This document shows positions 1-8,379 of a stretch of 64,000 nt of DNA, in pieces. A model generated the notes under the pieces. It did no database searches and had not been told where the DNA came from. It saw nothing but the letters and a program-made list of their open reading frames with translations. Position 1 is the first letter of the stretch, and every line of letters starts with the position of its first letter. The DNA comes from Achromobacter sp. UMC71. Its GTDB lineage: Bacteria > Pseudomonadota > Gammaproteobacteria > Burkholderiales > Burkholderiaceae_B. The position numbers were made by a program, and so were the translations under genes. Location: positions 1 to 64,000 of the forward strand of contig NZ_LZZT01000059.1 of the NCBI RefSeq assembly GCF_014170305.1, read 5' to 3'.

Positions 1-225
1 AGACACGCGTAGCCCGTCGTGCAGGGCTTCGTGGCGGCGGGCAACCTCGATGCGCCCGAGGGAATCTGAAGGGAAGGCCGAAGGCCTGGACGAAGATGAC
101 GAAGGGGAAGTCCGGCGCCCGCGCGCCGGACCGCAATCGTGGGCGCTCGACACCGAGACCCGCCGCCAGACGGGCGGCCTACGAAGCGCCAAACCCATGC
201 CTACGAAGCACCAAACCCACGACCC
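1..225. other. No supported gene; left edge
   Basis: I see no recognisable gene here. The second forward frame is open from base 2 to a stop at 227-229, but its translation is acidic and then basic low-complexity sequence that I cannot assign. It could be the tail of a gene entering from the left and converging on the small membrane-protein gene that ends at 226, or chance openness in GC-rich DNA. The only structure is a near-perfect 22-base tandem repeat near its right end. Confidence 0.5.
179..221. repeat. 22-base tandem repeat, two copies
   Basis: Two 21-base units, at 179-199 and 201-221, begin CTACGAAGC and differ at two positions (188/210 G to A, 198/220 T to C). They lie just downstream of the leftward cco operon. 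There is no dyad symmetry or T-run, so this is not an intrinsic terminator. Function unknown. Confidence 0.7.
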
Positions 226-462
226 CTAAAGATCCTGATCCTCCTCCACCTTAGGCATCAAATAAGCCGTCAACGCACTAGCAGCCCCCGCCATCGCCCA
301 AAACAAAAAGAACGACACCGTATAAAACCCGCCCCGCCCCGAAGGCACGTACCCCATCACCGCCACATCCAGCGGATCGATCAAGGCAAAGACCACTCCG
401 CTCCCGATGGCCGCCGCCAGGAACGACGGCCAGAGAATCCACATCAGCGACTTCAAGCCCAT
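226..462 (-). CDS. Small membrane protein at the end of the cco operon
   Basis: A 78-residue protein with two clear hydrophobic segments, roughly residues 4-26 and 43-66, joined by a polar loop, and an acidic C-terminus (KVEEDQDL). I do not recognise a named family. The ATG at 462 is preceded by GGGAG at suitable spacing; a longer open frame upstream overlaps fixH and is not used. It lies 23 bases after fixH on the same strand, so it is probably co-transcribed with the cbb3 oxidase genes. An assembly or accessory role is inferred from position only. Confidence 0.75.
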   Translation of the reverse strand: MGLKSLMWILWPSFLAAAIGSGVVFALIDPLDVAVMGYVPSGRGGFYTVSFFLFWAMAGAASALTAYLMPKVEEDQDL

Positions 463-485
463 GGCATGGCTCCCTCGCAAGATCA

Positions 486-743
486 TCAACGCGCCGGCGT
501 CACGGCCGGCCCGGCTTCGCGGCCCGGCGCATCGGCCTGCTCGATCACCAGCCCGCGCTTGACCACCCCTTCCACGATCGGCTGGTTGCCGAACTGCGTA
601 TACGCCAGATAGATCGTGATCGCGCAGCCCACCACCGCGACGAACGGGCCCGCCATCAGCAGCCAGGGCCACGGCTCCCGATACCAGGGTTTCACCGCGC
701 GGGGCGCGGACAGGGAAGAAGCAAGCGGGGCAGCAGAGGTCAT
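486..743 (-). CDS. ccoH: FixH/CcoH-family protein
   Basis: An 85-residue single-span membrane protein. A basic, Pro-rich N-terminus (VKPWYREPWPW) precedes one hydrophobic helix of about 25 residues and a periplasmic tail ending in a Pro/Ala-rich stretch. CcoH/FixH proteins help assemble and stabilise cbb3 oxidase. The start at 743 has AAAAGG about 9 bases upstream; an in-frame ATG at 752 is too close to that site. Usual FixH is about 150-170 residues, so this is a short form without much of the periplasmic domain. It lies 31 bases after ccoG, the expected position. Confidence 0.8.
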   Translation of the reverse strand: MTSAAPLASSLSAPRAVKPWYREPWPWLLMAGPFVAVVGCAITIYLAYTQFGNQPIVEGVVKRGLVIEQADAPGREAGPAVTPAR

Positions 744-774
744 CGTCGGCATCCTTTTACAGAAGGCACATCCA

Positions 775-2265
775 TCAATCGGGTACGTAGAAACTGGCGG
801 CTTCGTCGGTCTCGACGGGCCGGTTCTCGGCATCATGGGCGCGGGCCCGCAACGTGATCGGGTGCGCGCCCGGCTCGGCGCCCGCCGGCGCGCGGATCAC
901 CATCGGTACCAGCTTGTTGGCCGCCGCCTCGACCTCGACCACGTCCGATCCGCTCTGGCCGGCCAGCACCGCCAGCCCCGGCATGCCGTCGGCCGACAGG
1001 CGCAGTCGCAGCGGCGCGTCCGAGGTATTGATGATCTGCAGCCGGTACACGTTTTCGATCATGCCGCCGGCGACCTCGCGGCCCAGCGAGCCGCGGTCGC
1101 GGATCACGTCGACCCGCAACGGATTGCGCAGGGCCAGCGACACCACGAACGCCACCGCCAGCCCCAGGATCAGGGTGCCGTAGATCAGCACCCGCGGCCG
1201 CAGCAGGTGCGAGCGCGCGCTCTGGGTCGACAGGCCGTCCAGCATGGCCCGCTCGGAGGTATAGCGGATCAGCCCCGACGGATACTGCATCTTGTCCATC
1301 ACCTGCTCGCAGGCGTCGATACAGGCGCCGCAGCCGATGCACATGTATTGCAGGCCCTCGCGGATATCGATGCCCGTCGGACAGACCTGCACGCACAGGC
1401 TGCAATCGACGCAATCGCCCAGTCCGGCGGCCTTGTGATCGACCTTGCGCGAGCGGCTGCCGCGCGGATCGCCGCGGCGCTTGTCGTAGGTGACGACGAA
1501 GGTGTCCGGGTCCACCATCACGCTCTGGAAGCGCGCATACGGGCACATGTACTTGCAGACCGACTCGCGCATGAAGCCCGCGTTGCCCCAGGTGGCAAAG
1601 CCGTAGAACAGCATCCAGAACCATTGCCACGGGCCCAGCTGCAGCGTGAACAGTTCGTGGCCCAGCTCGCGGATGGGCGCGAAATAGCCGATGAAGGTCG
1701 ATCCCGTCCACCACGCCAGCGCGATCCACAGCGCATGCTTGGTGACCTTGATGCGCGCCTTGCGCCAGGACCAGGGCGATTCATCCAGTCTGATGCGGGC
1801 GATGCGGTCGCCTTCGACCTTGCGCTCGATCCACATGAAGATCTCGGTGTAGACGGTCTGCGGACAGGCATAGCCGCAGAACAGCCGCCCCGCCACCGCG
1901 GTGAACAGGAACAGCGCCAGCGCCGAGATCACCAGCAGCACCGCCAGGTACACCACGTCTTGCGGCCACAGCACCAGGCCGAACAGGTAGAACTTGCGCG
2001 CGCCCAGGTCGAACAGCACGGCCTGGCGGCCGTTCCATTGCAGCCAGGGCAGGCCGTAGAAAATCAGCTGGGTCAGGAAGACGAATGCGATGCGCCAGCG
2101 CGCGAAGATGCCGCTGACCGAGCGCGGATAGATCTTGCTGCGCACGCCGGCCAGCGTCTGCTCCAGCGTTTCCTGGCCGGGCCGCGGCGGCCGCGTGTGC
2201 GGCCGCCAGGGTGGCGGGTCGCCGCCAGGCGGACTGCTGACGCTTGCGGTTGACCCATCATCCAT
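775..2265 (-). CDS. ccoG: Cytochrome c oxidase accessory protein CcoG (FixG)
   Basis: A 496-residue membrane ferredoxin, reported in this family to reduce copper for cbb3 oxidase assembly. It has several membrane spans, the conserved CGYACPQ motif in the membrane part, two 4Fe-4S cysteine clusters (CVDCSLCVQVCP and CIGCGACIDAC) and a C-terminal Ig-like FixG domain. The start at 2265 is chosen because AGGAG lies 6 bases upstream; upstream in-frame codons lack a ribosome site. It follows ccoP by 73 bases and precedes fixH by 31. Confidence 0.96.
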   Translation of the reverse strand: MDDGSTASVSSPPGGDPPPWRPHTRPPRPGQETLEQTLAGVRSKIYPRSVSGIFARWRIAFVFLTQLIFYGLPWLQWNGRQAVLFDLGARKFYLFGLVLWPQDVVYLAVLLVISALALFLFTAVAGRLFCGYACPQTVYTEIFMWIERKVEGDRIARIRLDESPWSWRKARIKVTKHALWIALAWWTGSTFIGYFAPIRELGHELFTLQLGPWQWFWMLFYGFATWGNAGFMRESVCKYMCPYARFQSVMVDPDTFVVTYDKRRGDPRGSRSRKVDHKAAGLGDCVDCSLCVQVCPTGIDIREGLQYMCIGCGACIDACEQVMDKMQYPSGLIRYTSERAMLDGLSTQSARSHLLRPRVLIYGTLILGLAVAFVVSLALRNPLRVDVIRDRGSLGREVAGGMIENVYRLQIINTSDAPLRLRLSADGMPGLAVLAGQSGSDVVEVEAAANKLVPMVIRAPAGAEPGAHPITLRARAHDAENRPVETDEAASFYVPD

Positions 2266-2295
2266 GTGCTGCTCCTGCCGTATGTCCATGTGATA

Positions 2296-2323
2296 TGGGG
2301 GCCGCCTTGCCGGCGCGCCCCCA
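2296..2323. other. Stem-loop between ccoP and ccoG
   Basis: A perfect 7-base inverted repeat (TGGGGGC at 2296-2302 with GCCCCCA at 2317-2323) around a 14-base GC-rich loop lies in the 73-base gap between ccoP and ccoG. There is no T-run, so it is not a classical terminator. It could stabilise the ccoNOQP part of the message or dampen read-through. Confidence 0.4.
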
Positions 2324-2338
2324 CCTATGCGCCGTCTG

Positions 2339-3295
2339 CTACTTGGCCGGTACCGTCGCCGCGGCCTGCGGCGCCGGGGCGGCATCCGTTTTGTTGGACA
2401 GCCCCCAGACCCAGGCCGTCAGGATCTTGATCTGCTCGGGCGTGAGGATGTCGCCGTGGGCCGGCATGCGGTTGTCGCGGCCATCCAGGATGGTCTTGAC
2501 GATGGTGGCCTCCGAACTGCCGTACAGCCACACGTCGTCGGTCAGATTGGGCGCGCCCAGGGCCTGGTTGCCCTTGCCGTCGACACCGTGACAGGCAACG
2601 CAGTAGTTGGCGAACTCGCGCTTGCCGCGGAAGACCCGCACCGGGTCGGCCGTCAGGCCCGACAGCGACCGCACGTACTGCGCGATGTCGCCGGCGGTCT
2701 TGGCGTCGATGGCGGCCTTCCAGGGCGGCATCATGCCGATGCGGCCGTTGGTGATGGTCTGCGTAATGGCTTCGGGCGAGCCGCCATGCAGCCAATCACC
2801 GTCGGTCAGGTTGGGAAAGCTGGGGCCGCCCTTGGCGTCCGACCCGTGGCACTGCGCGCAGGTGTTCAGAAACAGGCGCTGGCCGATTTCGCGGGCGCCG
2901 GGGTCGGCGGCGATCTGCGGCACGGTCATGGTCTCGAAGCGTGCGTAGATGGGGCGCACGGCTTCGGCCATCTGGGCCTGCTGGCGCGCCACTTCGTCGG
3001 CGCTGCTGTAGCCCAGTTGGCCCTTGTAGGAACCCAGGCCGGGCATGAAGAACAGGTAGCCCAGCGCGAACACGCAGGCCAGCAGGTACATCCAGGTCCA
3101 CCAGCCGGGCACGGGGTTGTTCAGCTCGGTCAGGTCGCCGTCCCAGACGTGGCCGGTGTCTTGCACCTGGCCATTGGCCGGCTTGGTGCTGAGCCAGCGG
3201 CGCTGCGTGTACAGCAGCCATACGCACCAGACCACGCCGCCGACCGCGACGATCGAGATGAAATATCCCCAGAAGCCATTGACGAAATCGCTCAT
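2339..3295 (-). CDS. ccoP: cbb3 oxidase diheme subunit CcoP
   Basis: A 318-residue diheme c-type cytochrome subunit that passes electrons towards CcoO and CcoN. Two N-terminal membrane segments (about residues 8-30 and 64-84) are followed by two cytochrome c domains with CAQCH and CVACH heme sites and matching Met ligands in the PPW and NRMP regions. The C-terminus is Ala/Pro-rich. Its ATG overlaps the ccoQ stop by 4 bases, so the two are translationally coupled. Confidence 0.97.
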   Translation of the reverse strand: MSDFVNGFWGYFISIVAVGGVVWCVWLLYTQRRWLSTKPANGQVQDTGHVWDGDLTELNNPVPGWWTWMYLLACVFALGYLFFMPGLGSYKGQLGYSSADEVARQQAQMAEAVRPIYARFETMTVPQIAADPGAREIGQRLFLNTCAQCHGSDAKGGPSFPNLTDGDWLHGGSPEAITQTITNGRIGMMPPWKAAIDAKTAGDIAQYVRSLSGLTADPVRVFRGKREFANYCVACHGVDGKGNQALGAPNLTDDVWLYGSSEATIVKTILDGRDNRMPAHGDILTPEQIKILTAWVWGLSNKTDAAPAPQAAATVPAK

Positions 3296-3465
3296 GACCG
3301 ATCCGCTCCATCTTGTTGTGCAGGCCCGAACTCATCGGGCAGCGCGAACGGCAGCAGGGCCGATTCGCTGTTGGCGCGCTGGCGGCCGCGCGAGCAGGCC
3401 CACCAGACGATGCCGAAAAAGGTCGCCATCGAAATGGCGGTGACGATTGCGCTCAGGAACGCCAT
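3292..3465 (-). CDS. ccoQ: cbb3 oxidase small subunit CcoQ
   Basis: A 57-residue protein with one N-terminal membrane helix (FLSAIVTAISMATFFGIVWW) and a short polar tail containing FALPDE. This matches CcoQ/FixQ in length and place between ccoO and ccoP; CcoQ stabilises the CcoP interaction. The ATG is 2 bases after the ccoO stop, and the gene overlaps ccoP by 4 bases. Confidence 0.93.
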   Translation of the reverse strand: MAFLSAIVTAISMATFFGIVWWACSRGRQRANSESALLPFALPDEFGPAQQDGADRS

Positions 3466-3467
3466 GA

Positions 3468-4208
3468 TCAGCCTCCCGTGGCGGCCGGTTGGGTGGCCGT
3501 GGCGGCGGGGGCCGGCGCGGGCTGGGCCGCCCTCCTGGCTTGCTCGGCTTTCTTGGCCTCTTCCGCCTTCTTTGCCTGCTGTGCCTTGCGTACGCCCACA
3601 CCCAGCCCTTGCAGGTAGGCCACCAGCGCGTCCTCTTCGGTCTTGCCTTCGATGGCCTTGGGCGCGGCGGCGATTTCGTCGTCGGTGTACGGCACGCCCA
3701 GGGCGCGCAGCGCGCGCATGCGCTGGTCCACGTTCTGACCGGTGATCACGGTCTGTTGCAGCCACGGGTAGGCCGGCATGTTGGACTCGGGCACCACCTT
3801 GCGCGGGTCGCGCAGATGGATGCGGTGCCAGTCATCCGAATACCGCTCGCCCACGCGTGCCAGATCGGGACCGGTGCGCTTGGAGCCCCACAGGAAGGGA
3901 TGATCGAACACCGATTCCGATGCCAGCGAGTACGAGCCATAGCGCTGCACTTCGGCGGCCAGCAGGCGCACCTGCTGCGAGTGGCAGCCGACACAGCCTT
4001 CGCGGATGTAGACGTCGCGGCCCATCAGGCGCAGCGGGCTGTAGGGTTCGACCCCGGCGACCGGCTGCGTCGTGCTGTGCTGGAAGAACAGCGGCACGAT
4101 CTGGACCAGGCCGGCGAAGGACACCACCAGGATGCTGGCGATGATCATCCAGCCGATGTTCTTCTCAAGCGTCTGGTGAGAAAAAAAGCCTTGTTGCTTG
4201 TTGGCCAT
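3468..4208 (-). CDS. ccoO: cbb3 oxidase monoheme subunit CcoO
   Basis: A 246-residue membrane-anchored monoheme cytochrome c. One N-terminal helix (about residues 18-40) is followed by a CVGCH heme site and the conserved SQQVR and WHxxHLRDPR regions. The last 40 or so residues are a low-complexity tail rich in Ala, Lys, Glu, Gln and Pro, longer than I expect for CcoO. The start at 4208 (MANKQ) fits the family; the frame stays open further upstream into ccoN's end but is not conserved. It lies 10 bases after ccoN. Confidence 0.96.
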   Translation of the reverse strand: MANKQQGFFSHQTLEKNIGWMIIASILVVSFAGLVQIVPLFFQHSTTQPVAGVEPYSPLRLMGRDVYIREGCVGCHSQQVRLLAAEVQRYGSYSLASESVFDHPFLWGSKRTGPDLARVGERYSDDWHRIHLRDPRKVVPESNMPAYPWLQQTVITGQNVDQRMRALRALGVPYTDDEIAAAPKAIEGKTEEDALVAYLQGLGVGVRKAQQAKKAEEAKKAEQARRAAQPAPAPAATATQPAATGG

Positions 4209-4218
4209 GATGTCCTCG

Positions 4219-5706
4219 TCAAACAGTAGCCGGCGCGGCGGCGATGGCCGGCGTGCGGGCAGCGTGGGGGTCGTCTTGCGGAATCGCGGGGTTGACCGCT
4301 TGCGCGCCGCGCACGGTCTTCCATACGTTCCAGGCCATGACCAGGACACCCGACAGGAACAGCGCGCCCCCCAGCAGGCGGATCAGGTAATAAGGCACGC
4401 GCGTCTTGAGTTCTTCGACGAAGCTGTAGACCAGCGTGCCGTCGGATGCCGTGTCGCGCCACATCAGGCCCTGCTGCACCCCGGCGATCCACATCGCGGC
4501 GATGTACAGCACCACGCCGATGGTGGCGATCCAGAAATGCAGTTCGATGGCCTTGACGCTGTACATCTTTTCGCGGCCGTACAGGCGCGGAATCAGGTAG
4601 TACAGCGAACCGAACGTGATCATCGCGACCCAGCCGAGCGCGCCGGAGTGCACGTGGCCGATGGTCCAGTCCGTGTAATGCGACAGCGCGTTCACGGTGC
4701 GGATCGACATCATCGAGCCCTCGAAGGTGGCCATGCCGTAGAACGACAGCGCGGTCACCATGAACTTGAGGATCGGGTCGGTGCGCAGCTTGTACCAGGC
4801 GCCCTGCAGCGTCATGATGCCGTTGATCATGCCGCCCCACGAGGGCGCCAGCAGGATCAGCGAGAACGTCATGCCCAGCGACTGGGTCCAGTCGGGCAGC
4901 GAGGTGTACAGCAGGTGGTGCGGGCCCGCCCACATGTACGTGAAGGCCAGCGCCCAGAAGTGGACGATGGACAGCCGGTACGAATAGATCGGACGGCCGG
5001 CCTGCTTGGGCACGAAGTAATACATCATGCCCAGGAAGCTGGTGGTCAGGAAAAAGCCCACGGCGTTGTGGCCGTACCACCATTGCACCATCGCGTCCTG
5101 CACGCCCGAGTAGGCGGAGTACGACTTCCACAGCGTCACCGGCATCTCGATGTTATTGAAGATGTGCAGGATGGCAATGGTGAGGATGTACGAGCCGAAG
5201 AACCAGTTGGCCACGTAGATGTGCTTGGACCGGCGCTTGATGATGGTGCCGAAGAACACGATGGCGTAGGCCACCCAGACCAGTGTGATCAGGATGTCGA
5301 TCGGCCATTCCAGCTCGGCGTATTCCTTGCTGCTGGTAAAGCCCATCGGCAGGGTGATGGCGGCGGCCACGATGACGGCCTGCCACCCCCAGAAGGTGAA
5401 CGCCGCGAGCCGGTCGCAGAACAGGCGCGTCTGACAGGTGCGCTGCACGACGTAGTACGAGGTCGCGAACAGCGCGCTGCCGCCGAAGGCGAAGATCACC
5501 GCATTGGTGTGCAGCGGACGCAGGCGGCCGTAGCTCAGCCAGGCGGTATCGAAGTTCAACTGAGGCCAAATCAGCTGCGCGGCGAGAAAAACGCCCACAG
5601 CCATGCCGACAATGCCCCAGACCACCGTCATGAGCGCGAATTGCCTCACGATCCTGTAGTTGAAGGTATCGGCCTTGCTTGCGATTGCGGCGCAATCGTT
5701 CATCAC
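4219..5706 (-). CDS. ccoN: cbb3 oxidase catalytic subunit CcoN
   Basis: A 495-residue integral membrane heme-copper oxidase subunit that holds the low-spin heme b and the heme b3-CuB centre where oxygen is reduced. It has about 12 hydrophobic helices and typical CcoN stretches ([33 protein letters not shown]). Adjacent ATGs at 5706 and 5703 are both possible. First gene of ccoNOQP; a consensus ANR/FNR box is centred about 71 bases upstream, so induction at low oxygen is expected. Confidence 0.97.
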   Translation of the reverse strand: MMNDCAAIASKADTFNYRIVRQFALMTVVWGIVGMAVGVFLAAQLIWPQLNFDTAWLSYGRLRPLHTNAVIFAFGGSALFATSYYVVQRTCQTRLFCDRLAAFTFWGWQAVIVAAAITLPMGFTSSKEYAELEWPIDILITLVWVAYAIVFFGTIIKRRSKHIYVANWFFGSYILTIAILHIFNNIEMPVTLWKSYSAYSGVQDAMVQWWYGHNAVGFFLTTSFLGMMYYFVPKQAGRPIYSYRLSIVHFWALAFTYMWAGPHHLLYTSLPDWTQSLGMTFSLILLAPSWGGMINGIMTLQGAWYKLRTDPILKFMVTALSFYGMATFEGSMMSIRTVNALSHYTDWTIGHVHSGALGWVAMITFGSLYYLIPRLYGREKMYSVKAIELHFWIATIGVVLYIAAMWIAGVQQGLMWRDTASDGTLVYSFVEELKTRVPYYLIRLLGGALFLSGVLVMAWNVWKTVRGAQAVNPAIPQDDPHAARTPAIAAAPATV

Positions 5707-5770
5707 CCTTCCCCTAAAAGAAACAAATAGCTCCAGGTTTCAATGATGGGGGCAGGCGCGCAAACGGGTG

Positions 5771-5784
5771 TTGATATGCGTCAA
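5771..5784. promoter_or_regulatory. ANR/FNR box upstream of ccoN
   Basis: TTGAT-ATGC-GTCAA, matching the TTGAY-N4-RTCAA consensus. Its centre is about 71 bases upstream of the ccoN ATG. A class II promoter (site at -41.5) would then give a leader of about 30 bases. It lies in the 128-base gap between ccoS and ccoN, so ccoNOQP can be transcribed separately from the upstream genes. Confidence 0.85.
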
Positions 5785-5834
5785 ACGCGGCACGGAGCGC
5801 GGGGGAACTTGCGCGAATCGCGCGACAACGCGTG

Positions 5835-5996
5835 TCAGCCGCGCGACGCGGGCCCGCTGTCGTCGTCCCGCAGGATGGCGGCGCCGGCGCTGTCGGTGTC
5901 GTCGTACTGGCCGTTGAACACGGCCCACCACAGGAAAATGCCAATCGCGAACACGAACAGCAGCGACAGCGGCAGCAGCAGGTACAGGATGGTCAT
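5835..5996 (-). CDS. ccoS: cbb3 oxidase maturation protein CcoS
   Basis: A 53-residue protein with one N-terminal membrane helix (ILYLLLPLSLLFVFAIGIF), then FLWWAVFNGQYDD, the CcoS signature. CcoS is needed for heme and copper insertion into CcoN. The ATG overlaps the stop of the upstream short ccoI gene by 4 bases, so they are translationally coupled. An acidic, serine-containing tail is usual for the family. Confidence 0.93.
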   Translation of the reverse strand: MTILYLLLPLSLLFVFAIGIFLWWAVFNGQYDDTDSAGAAILRDDDSGPASRG

Positions 5997-6967
5997 GGCG
6001 CGGCTTCCAGCGCGCCGTCGGCGGCCTCGTGGACGCTGCCGCCATGGCGCGTCAGCCGCCATGAGTTGTAGGCCACAGCCAGCGACGACACCAGCATGGT
6101 GATCGCGGCCAGCCAGGGCGTGACCCAGCCCACCAGCGCCAGCGGCGTCATCAGCAGGTGCCAGGCCAGCGAGCCGTGCAGGTTCTGGCGCGCCTTGCCG
6201 CGGGCGCGATCCAGCAGCGCGTCCAGCATCGCATCGGACATGGCCGGGTCGGCCGCCAGCGCGGCATGCGCCGAGGCCATAGCGGTGGGCACCGCCATCG
6301 ACATGGCACAGGGACAGCTCATCACCAGCAACGCCACCATCACCGGCACGCTATGCGCCGGGTCGATATAGGCCCAGACCGCGCCCGCGCCCAGCGCCAA
6401 CGCCACCTGCGCCAGGACGAAGCGCGAGGCCAGGCGATCGGCGCTGGCGCCCAGGGCCAGCCGCTGCGTTTCGACCCGCGCGTGGCGCAGGCCTCCCGCG
6501 GCACCGCCGAACGACTGGCGGGCGCACAGCTCCAGATAGCGCGCGGTCAGCAGGAACGCGACGAACATCGTGACGGAATCGAAATAGACTTCGCCGCGCC
6601 CCGTATACGTCGCGTGCACGCTGGGGATGAAGGCAGCGACGATGCCTAGCGCCACTGGCACGTCCATGCCGGCGCGCCCCTGCCGCAGATTCGCCCCGGC
6701 GTGACGCCAGATCGGCCAGGCGGAATACAACACCACGGGCACGGTCAGCGCCAGGCTGGCCCAGTTCATCAGCACGATCGCCCAGTCCAGCGTGTCCAGC
6801 GCATCCTTGGGGATGCCCTCATGGCGCAGATACCCGGGCCAGGCGAACATCATCACCTGCATCATCGCCAGCCACGCCAGCGACAGGCGCACCAGCGCAT
6901 GGCGGCGCTGCTGGCGTTCGGCGTCGGACAGGGTCGCCGGGACGGCGAAGATCGATTTTGCTCGCAT
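5993..6967 (-). CDS. Catalytic-domain-less CcoI/FixI-like membrane protein
   Basis: At 324 residues this is under half of a normal CcoI copper P-type ATPase (about 750-820). It keeps the CcoI membrane core: a MMQVMMFAWPGY helix, the MDVPVALG and EVYFDSVTMF segments, a CPC metal site at residues 218-220, and C-terminal helices with MLVSS. The N-terminal heavy-metal domain, the actuator domain (expected near residue 150-177), and the whole phosphorylation and nucleotide part with DKTGT (expected near 238-250) are absent. The TM7 YN pair appears as WH (about 269-270). The frame is clean and coupled to ccoS. It cannot hydrolyse ATP by the known mechanism; a passive copper channel or an assembly scaffold is inference. 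Confidence 0.85.
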   Translation of the reverse strand: MRAKSIFAVPATLSDAERQQRRHALVRLSLAWLAMMQVMMFAWPGYLRHEGIPKDALDTLDWAIVLMNWASLALTVPVVLYSAWPIWRHAGANLRQGRAGMDVPVALGIVAAFIPSVHATYTGRGEVYFDSVTMFVAFLLTARYLELCARQSFGGAAGGLRHARVETQRLALGASADRLASRFVLAQVALALGAGAVWAYIDPAHSVPVMVALLVMSCPCAMSMAVPTAMASAHAALAADPAMSDAMLDALLDRARGKARQNLHGSLAWHLLMTPLALVGWVTPWLAAITMLVSSLAVAYNSWRLTRHGGSVHEAADGALEAAP

Positions 6968-7002
6968 GCGCCGATGGTAAGCCGCGCGCGCCCCTCTTCA
7001 CC

Positions 7003-7016
7003 TTGATGTGGATCAA
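7003..7016. promoter_or_regulatory. Perfect ANR/FNR box upstream of the short ccoI gene
   Basis: TTGAT-GTGG-ATCAA, a perfect consensus site in the 62-base gap between bioA and the ccoI-like gene. The centre is only about 42 bases from the ATG at 6967. If it acts as a normal class II site, transcription would start at or next to the start codon, giving a leaderless message. No good ribosome site precedes the ATG. Confidence 0.85.
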
Positions 7017-7029
7017 GGGGGCCGCCCAC

Positions 7030-8298
7030 CTAAGGCCGCTGCGCCCGCAGCACCCCCACCACCGCCCGCATCAAGATATCCAATTCCTCCGCCCCGATAG
7101 TCAGGGCCGGCGTCAGATACACCACGTTGCCAAACGGCCGCACCCACACGCCCGCCTCGACCAGGCGGCGCTTGAGAGCCTCGCGGTCGTGGATGCCGTC
7201 CAGCTCGACCACGCCGATGGCGCCCAGCACCCGCACGTCGCGCACCCAGTCCAGCTCGCGGCATGGGGCCAGGCCCGCGGCCAGGGCCGCCGAGATCGCC
7301 CGCGCCTGGTCCAACCGCGGCTCGGTCTCGAACAGGTCCAGCGATGCATTGGCGGCGGCGCAGGCCAGCGCGTTGCCCATGAAGGTGGGGCCGTGCATCA
7401 GCGCATGCGCCGGATCGTCGGACCAGAAACCGTCAAACACCCGGTTGCTGGCCACGGTGGCGGCCAGCGGCAGCGTGCCGCCGGTCAGGGCCTTGGACAG
7501 CGTGATGATGTCGGGCTTCACGCCAGCTTGCTCGAACGCGAACATCGTGCCGGTGCGGCCAAAACCCGTGAAGATCTCGTCGAAGATCAGCAGCAGGCCA
7601 TGGCGGTCGGCCAGCCGGCGCAAGCGCCGCAACACATCCGGGTCATGCAGCAGCATGCCGCCGGCGCCTTGCACCAGCGGCTCGACCAGAATGCCGGCCA
7701 ACTGCGGTCCGCGGGTTTCCAGAAATGCGTCCAATTGGGCCATGGCCTCGTCGCTGCGCGGCAGGTCAACGATGTCGTGCTCGGCCAGCATGCCGCGAAA
7801 CAGGCTGTGCATGCCCTCGTCCGGGTCGCACACCGCCATGGTGCCGAAGGTATCGCCGTGGTAGCCGCCGCGGAACGCCAGGAAACGGCTGCGGCCGCGT
7901 TCGCCCTGGTTCAGCCAGAACTGCACCGCCATCTTCATGGCGACTTCCACCGCCACCGAGCCCGAATCCGTATAGAACACGCGGTCCAGCCCCGGACCGA
8001 GCAGGCCGGCCAGGCGCCGCGCCAGGGTCAGGGCCGGCTCGTGGGTCAGGCCGCCGAACATCACGTGCGGCATGGCGTCCAGCTGCGCGCGCACGGCCTG
8101 GGCGATATGCGGATGGTTGTAACCGTGGCAGGCGGTCCACCAGGACGCCACGCCGTCGATCAGTTCGCGGCCGTCGGCCAGTTCCAGCCGGCTGCCGCGG
8201 CTGCGGGCCACGGGCAAGGGCGGCGTCGCCGTTTTCATCTGGGCATAGGGCAGCCAGATATGGGGCTGGCCCTGGGCCACCCAGTCGGGGGTCTGCAT
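7030..8298 (-). CDS. bioA: Adenosylmethionine-8-amino-7-oxononanoate aminotransferase
   Basis: A 422-residue class III PLP aminotransferase that converts 7-keto-8-aminopelargonate to 7,8-diaminopelargonate with S-adenosylmethionine as amino donor. Visible are the N-terminal IWLPYAQM, ASWWTACHGYNHP, the cofactor region IFDEIFTGFGRTG, and the PLP lysine at about residue 269 (TLSKALTGG). The start has a strong GGAGGTG site 5 bases upstream. It is divergent from bioF across 81 bases, so one control region can serve both biotin arms. Confidence 0.96.
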   Translation of the reverse strand: MQTPDWVAQGQPHIWLPYAQMKTATPPLPVARSRGSRLELADGRELIDGVASWWTACHGYNHPHIAQAVRAQLDAMPHVMFGGLTHEPALTLARRLAGLLGPGLDRVFYTDSGSVAVEVAMKMAVQFWLNQGERGRSRFLAFRGGYHGDTFGTMAVCDPDEGMHSLFRGMLAEHDIVDLPRSDEAMAQLDAFLETRGPQLAGILVEPLVQGAGGMLLHDPDVLRRLRRLADRHGLLLIFDEIFTGFGRTGTMFAFEQAGVKPDIITLSKALTGGTLPLAATVASNRVFDGFWSDDPAHALMHGPTFMGNALACAAANASLDLFETEPRLDQARAISAALAAGLAPCRELDWVRDVRVLGAIGVVELDGIHDREALKRRLVEAGVWVRPFGNVVYLTPALTIGAEELDILMRAVVGVLRAQRP

Positions 8299-8379
8299 GT
8301 TTCACCTCCACTACAATGGCTCGCATTCTACGGCCTGGCCCGGGCCCTCCCCTGGCGCCGGCCGCTGCGGGAAATCGTC
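8299..8379. promoter_or_regulatory. Divergent bioA/bioF promoter region
   Basis: An 81-base gap between the two start codons. Candidate -10 elements are TACAAT at 8312-8317 facing bioF and TAGAAT on the minus strand at 8330-8325 facing bioA. I find no good -35 boxes and no clear BirA-type operator, so the regulator cannot be named. Confidence 0.45.

Noticed and set aside
2-229. Open forward frame entering from the left edge
   Set aside because: No recognisable domain and biased composition. It could be a real gene tail, but there is too little to call.
616-2253. Long open frame on the plus strand opposite ccoG
   Set aside because: Its translation is Arg/His/Gln-rich without family resemblance, and ccoG on the other strand is certain. 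It is a GC-driven antisense shadow, as are similar frames opposite bioA, the RND pump and matB.
5993-6967. Short ccoI as a decayed pseudogene
   Set aside because: Frame intact, membrane motifs kept, deletions confined to whole cytoplasmic domains, coupling to ccoS kept and a perfect ANR box in front. Functional retention is more likely.
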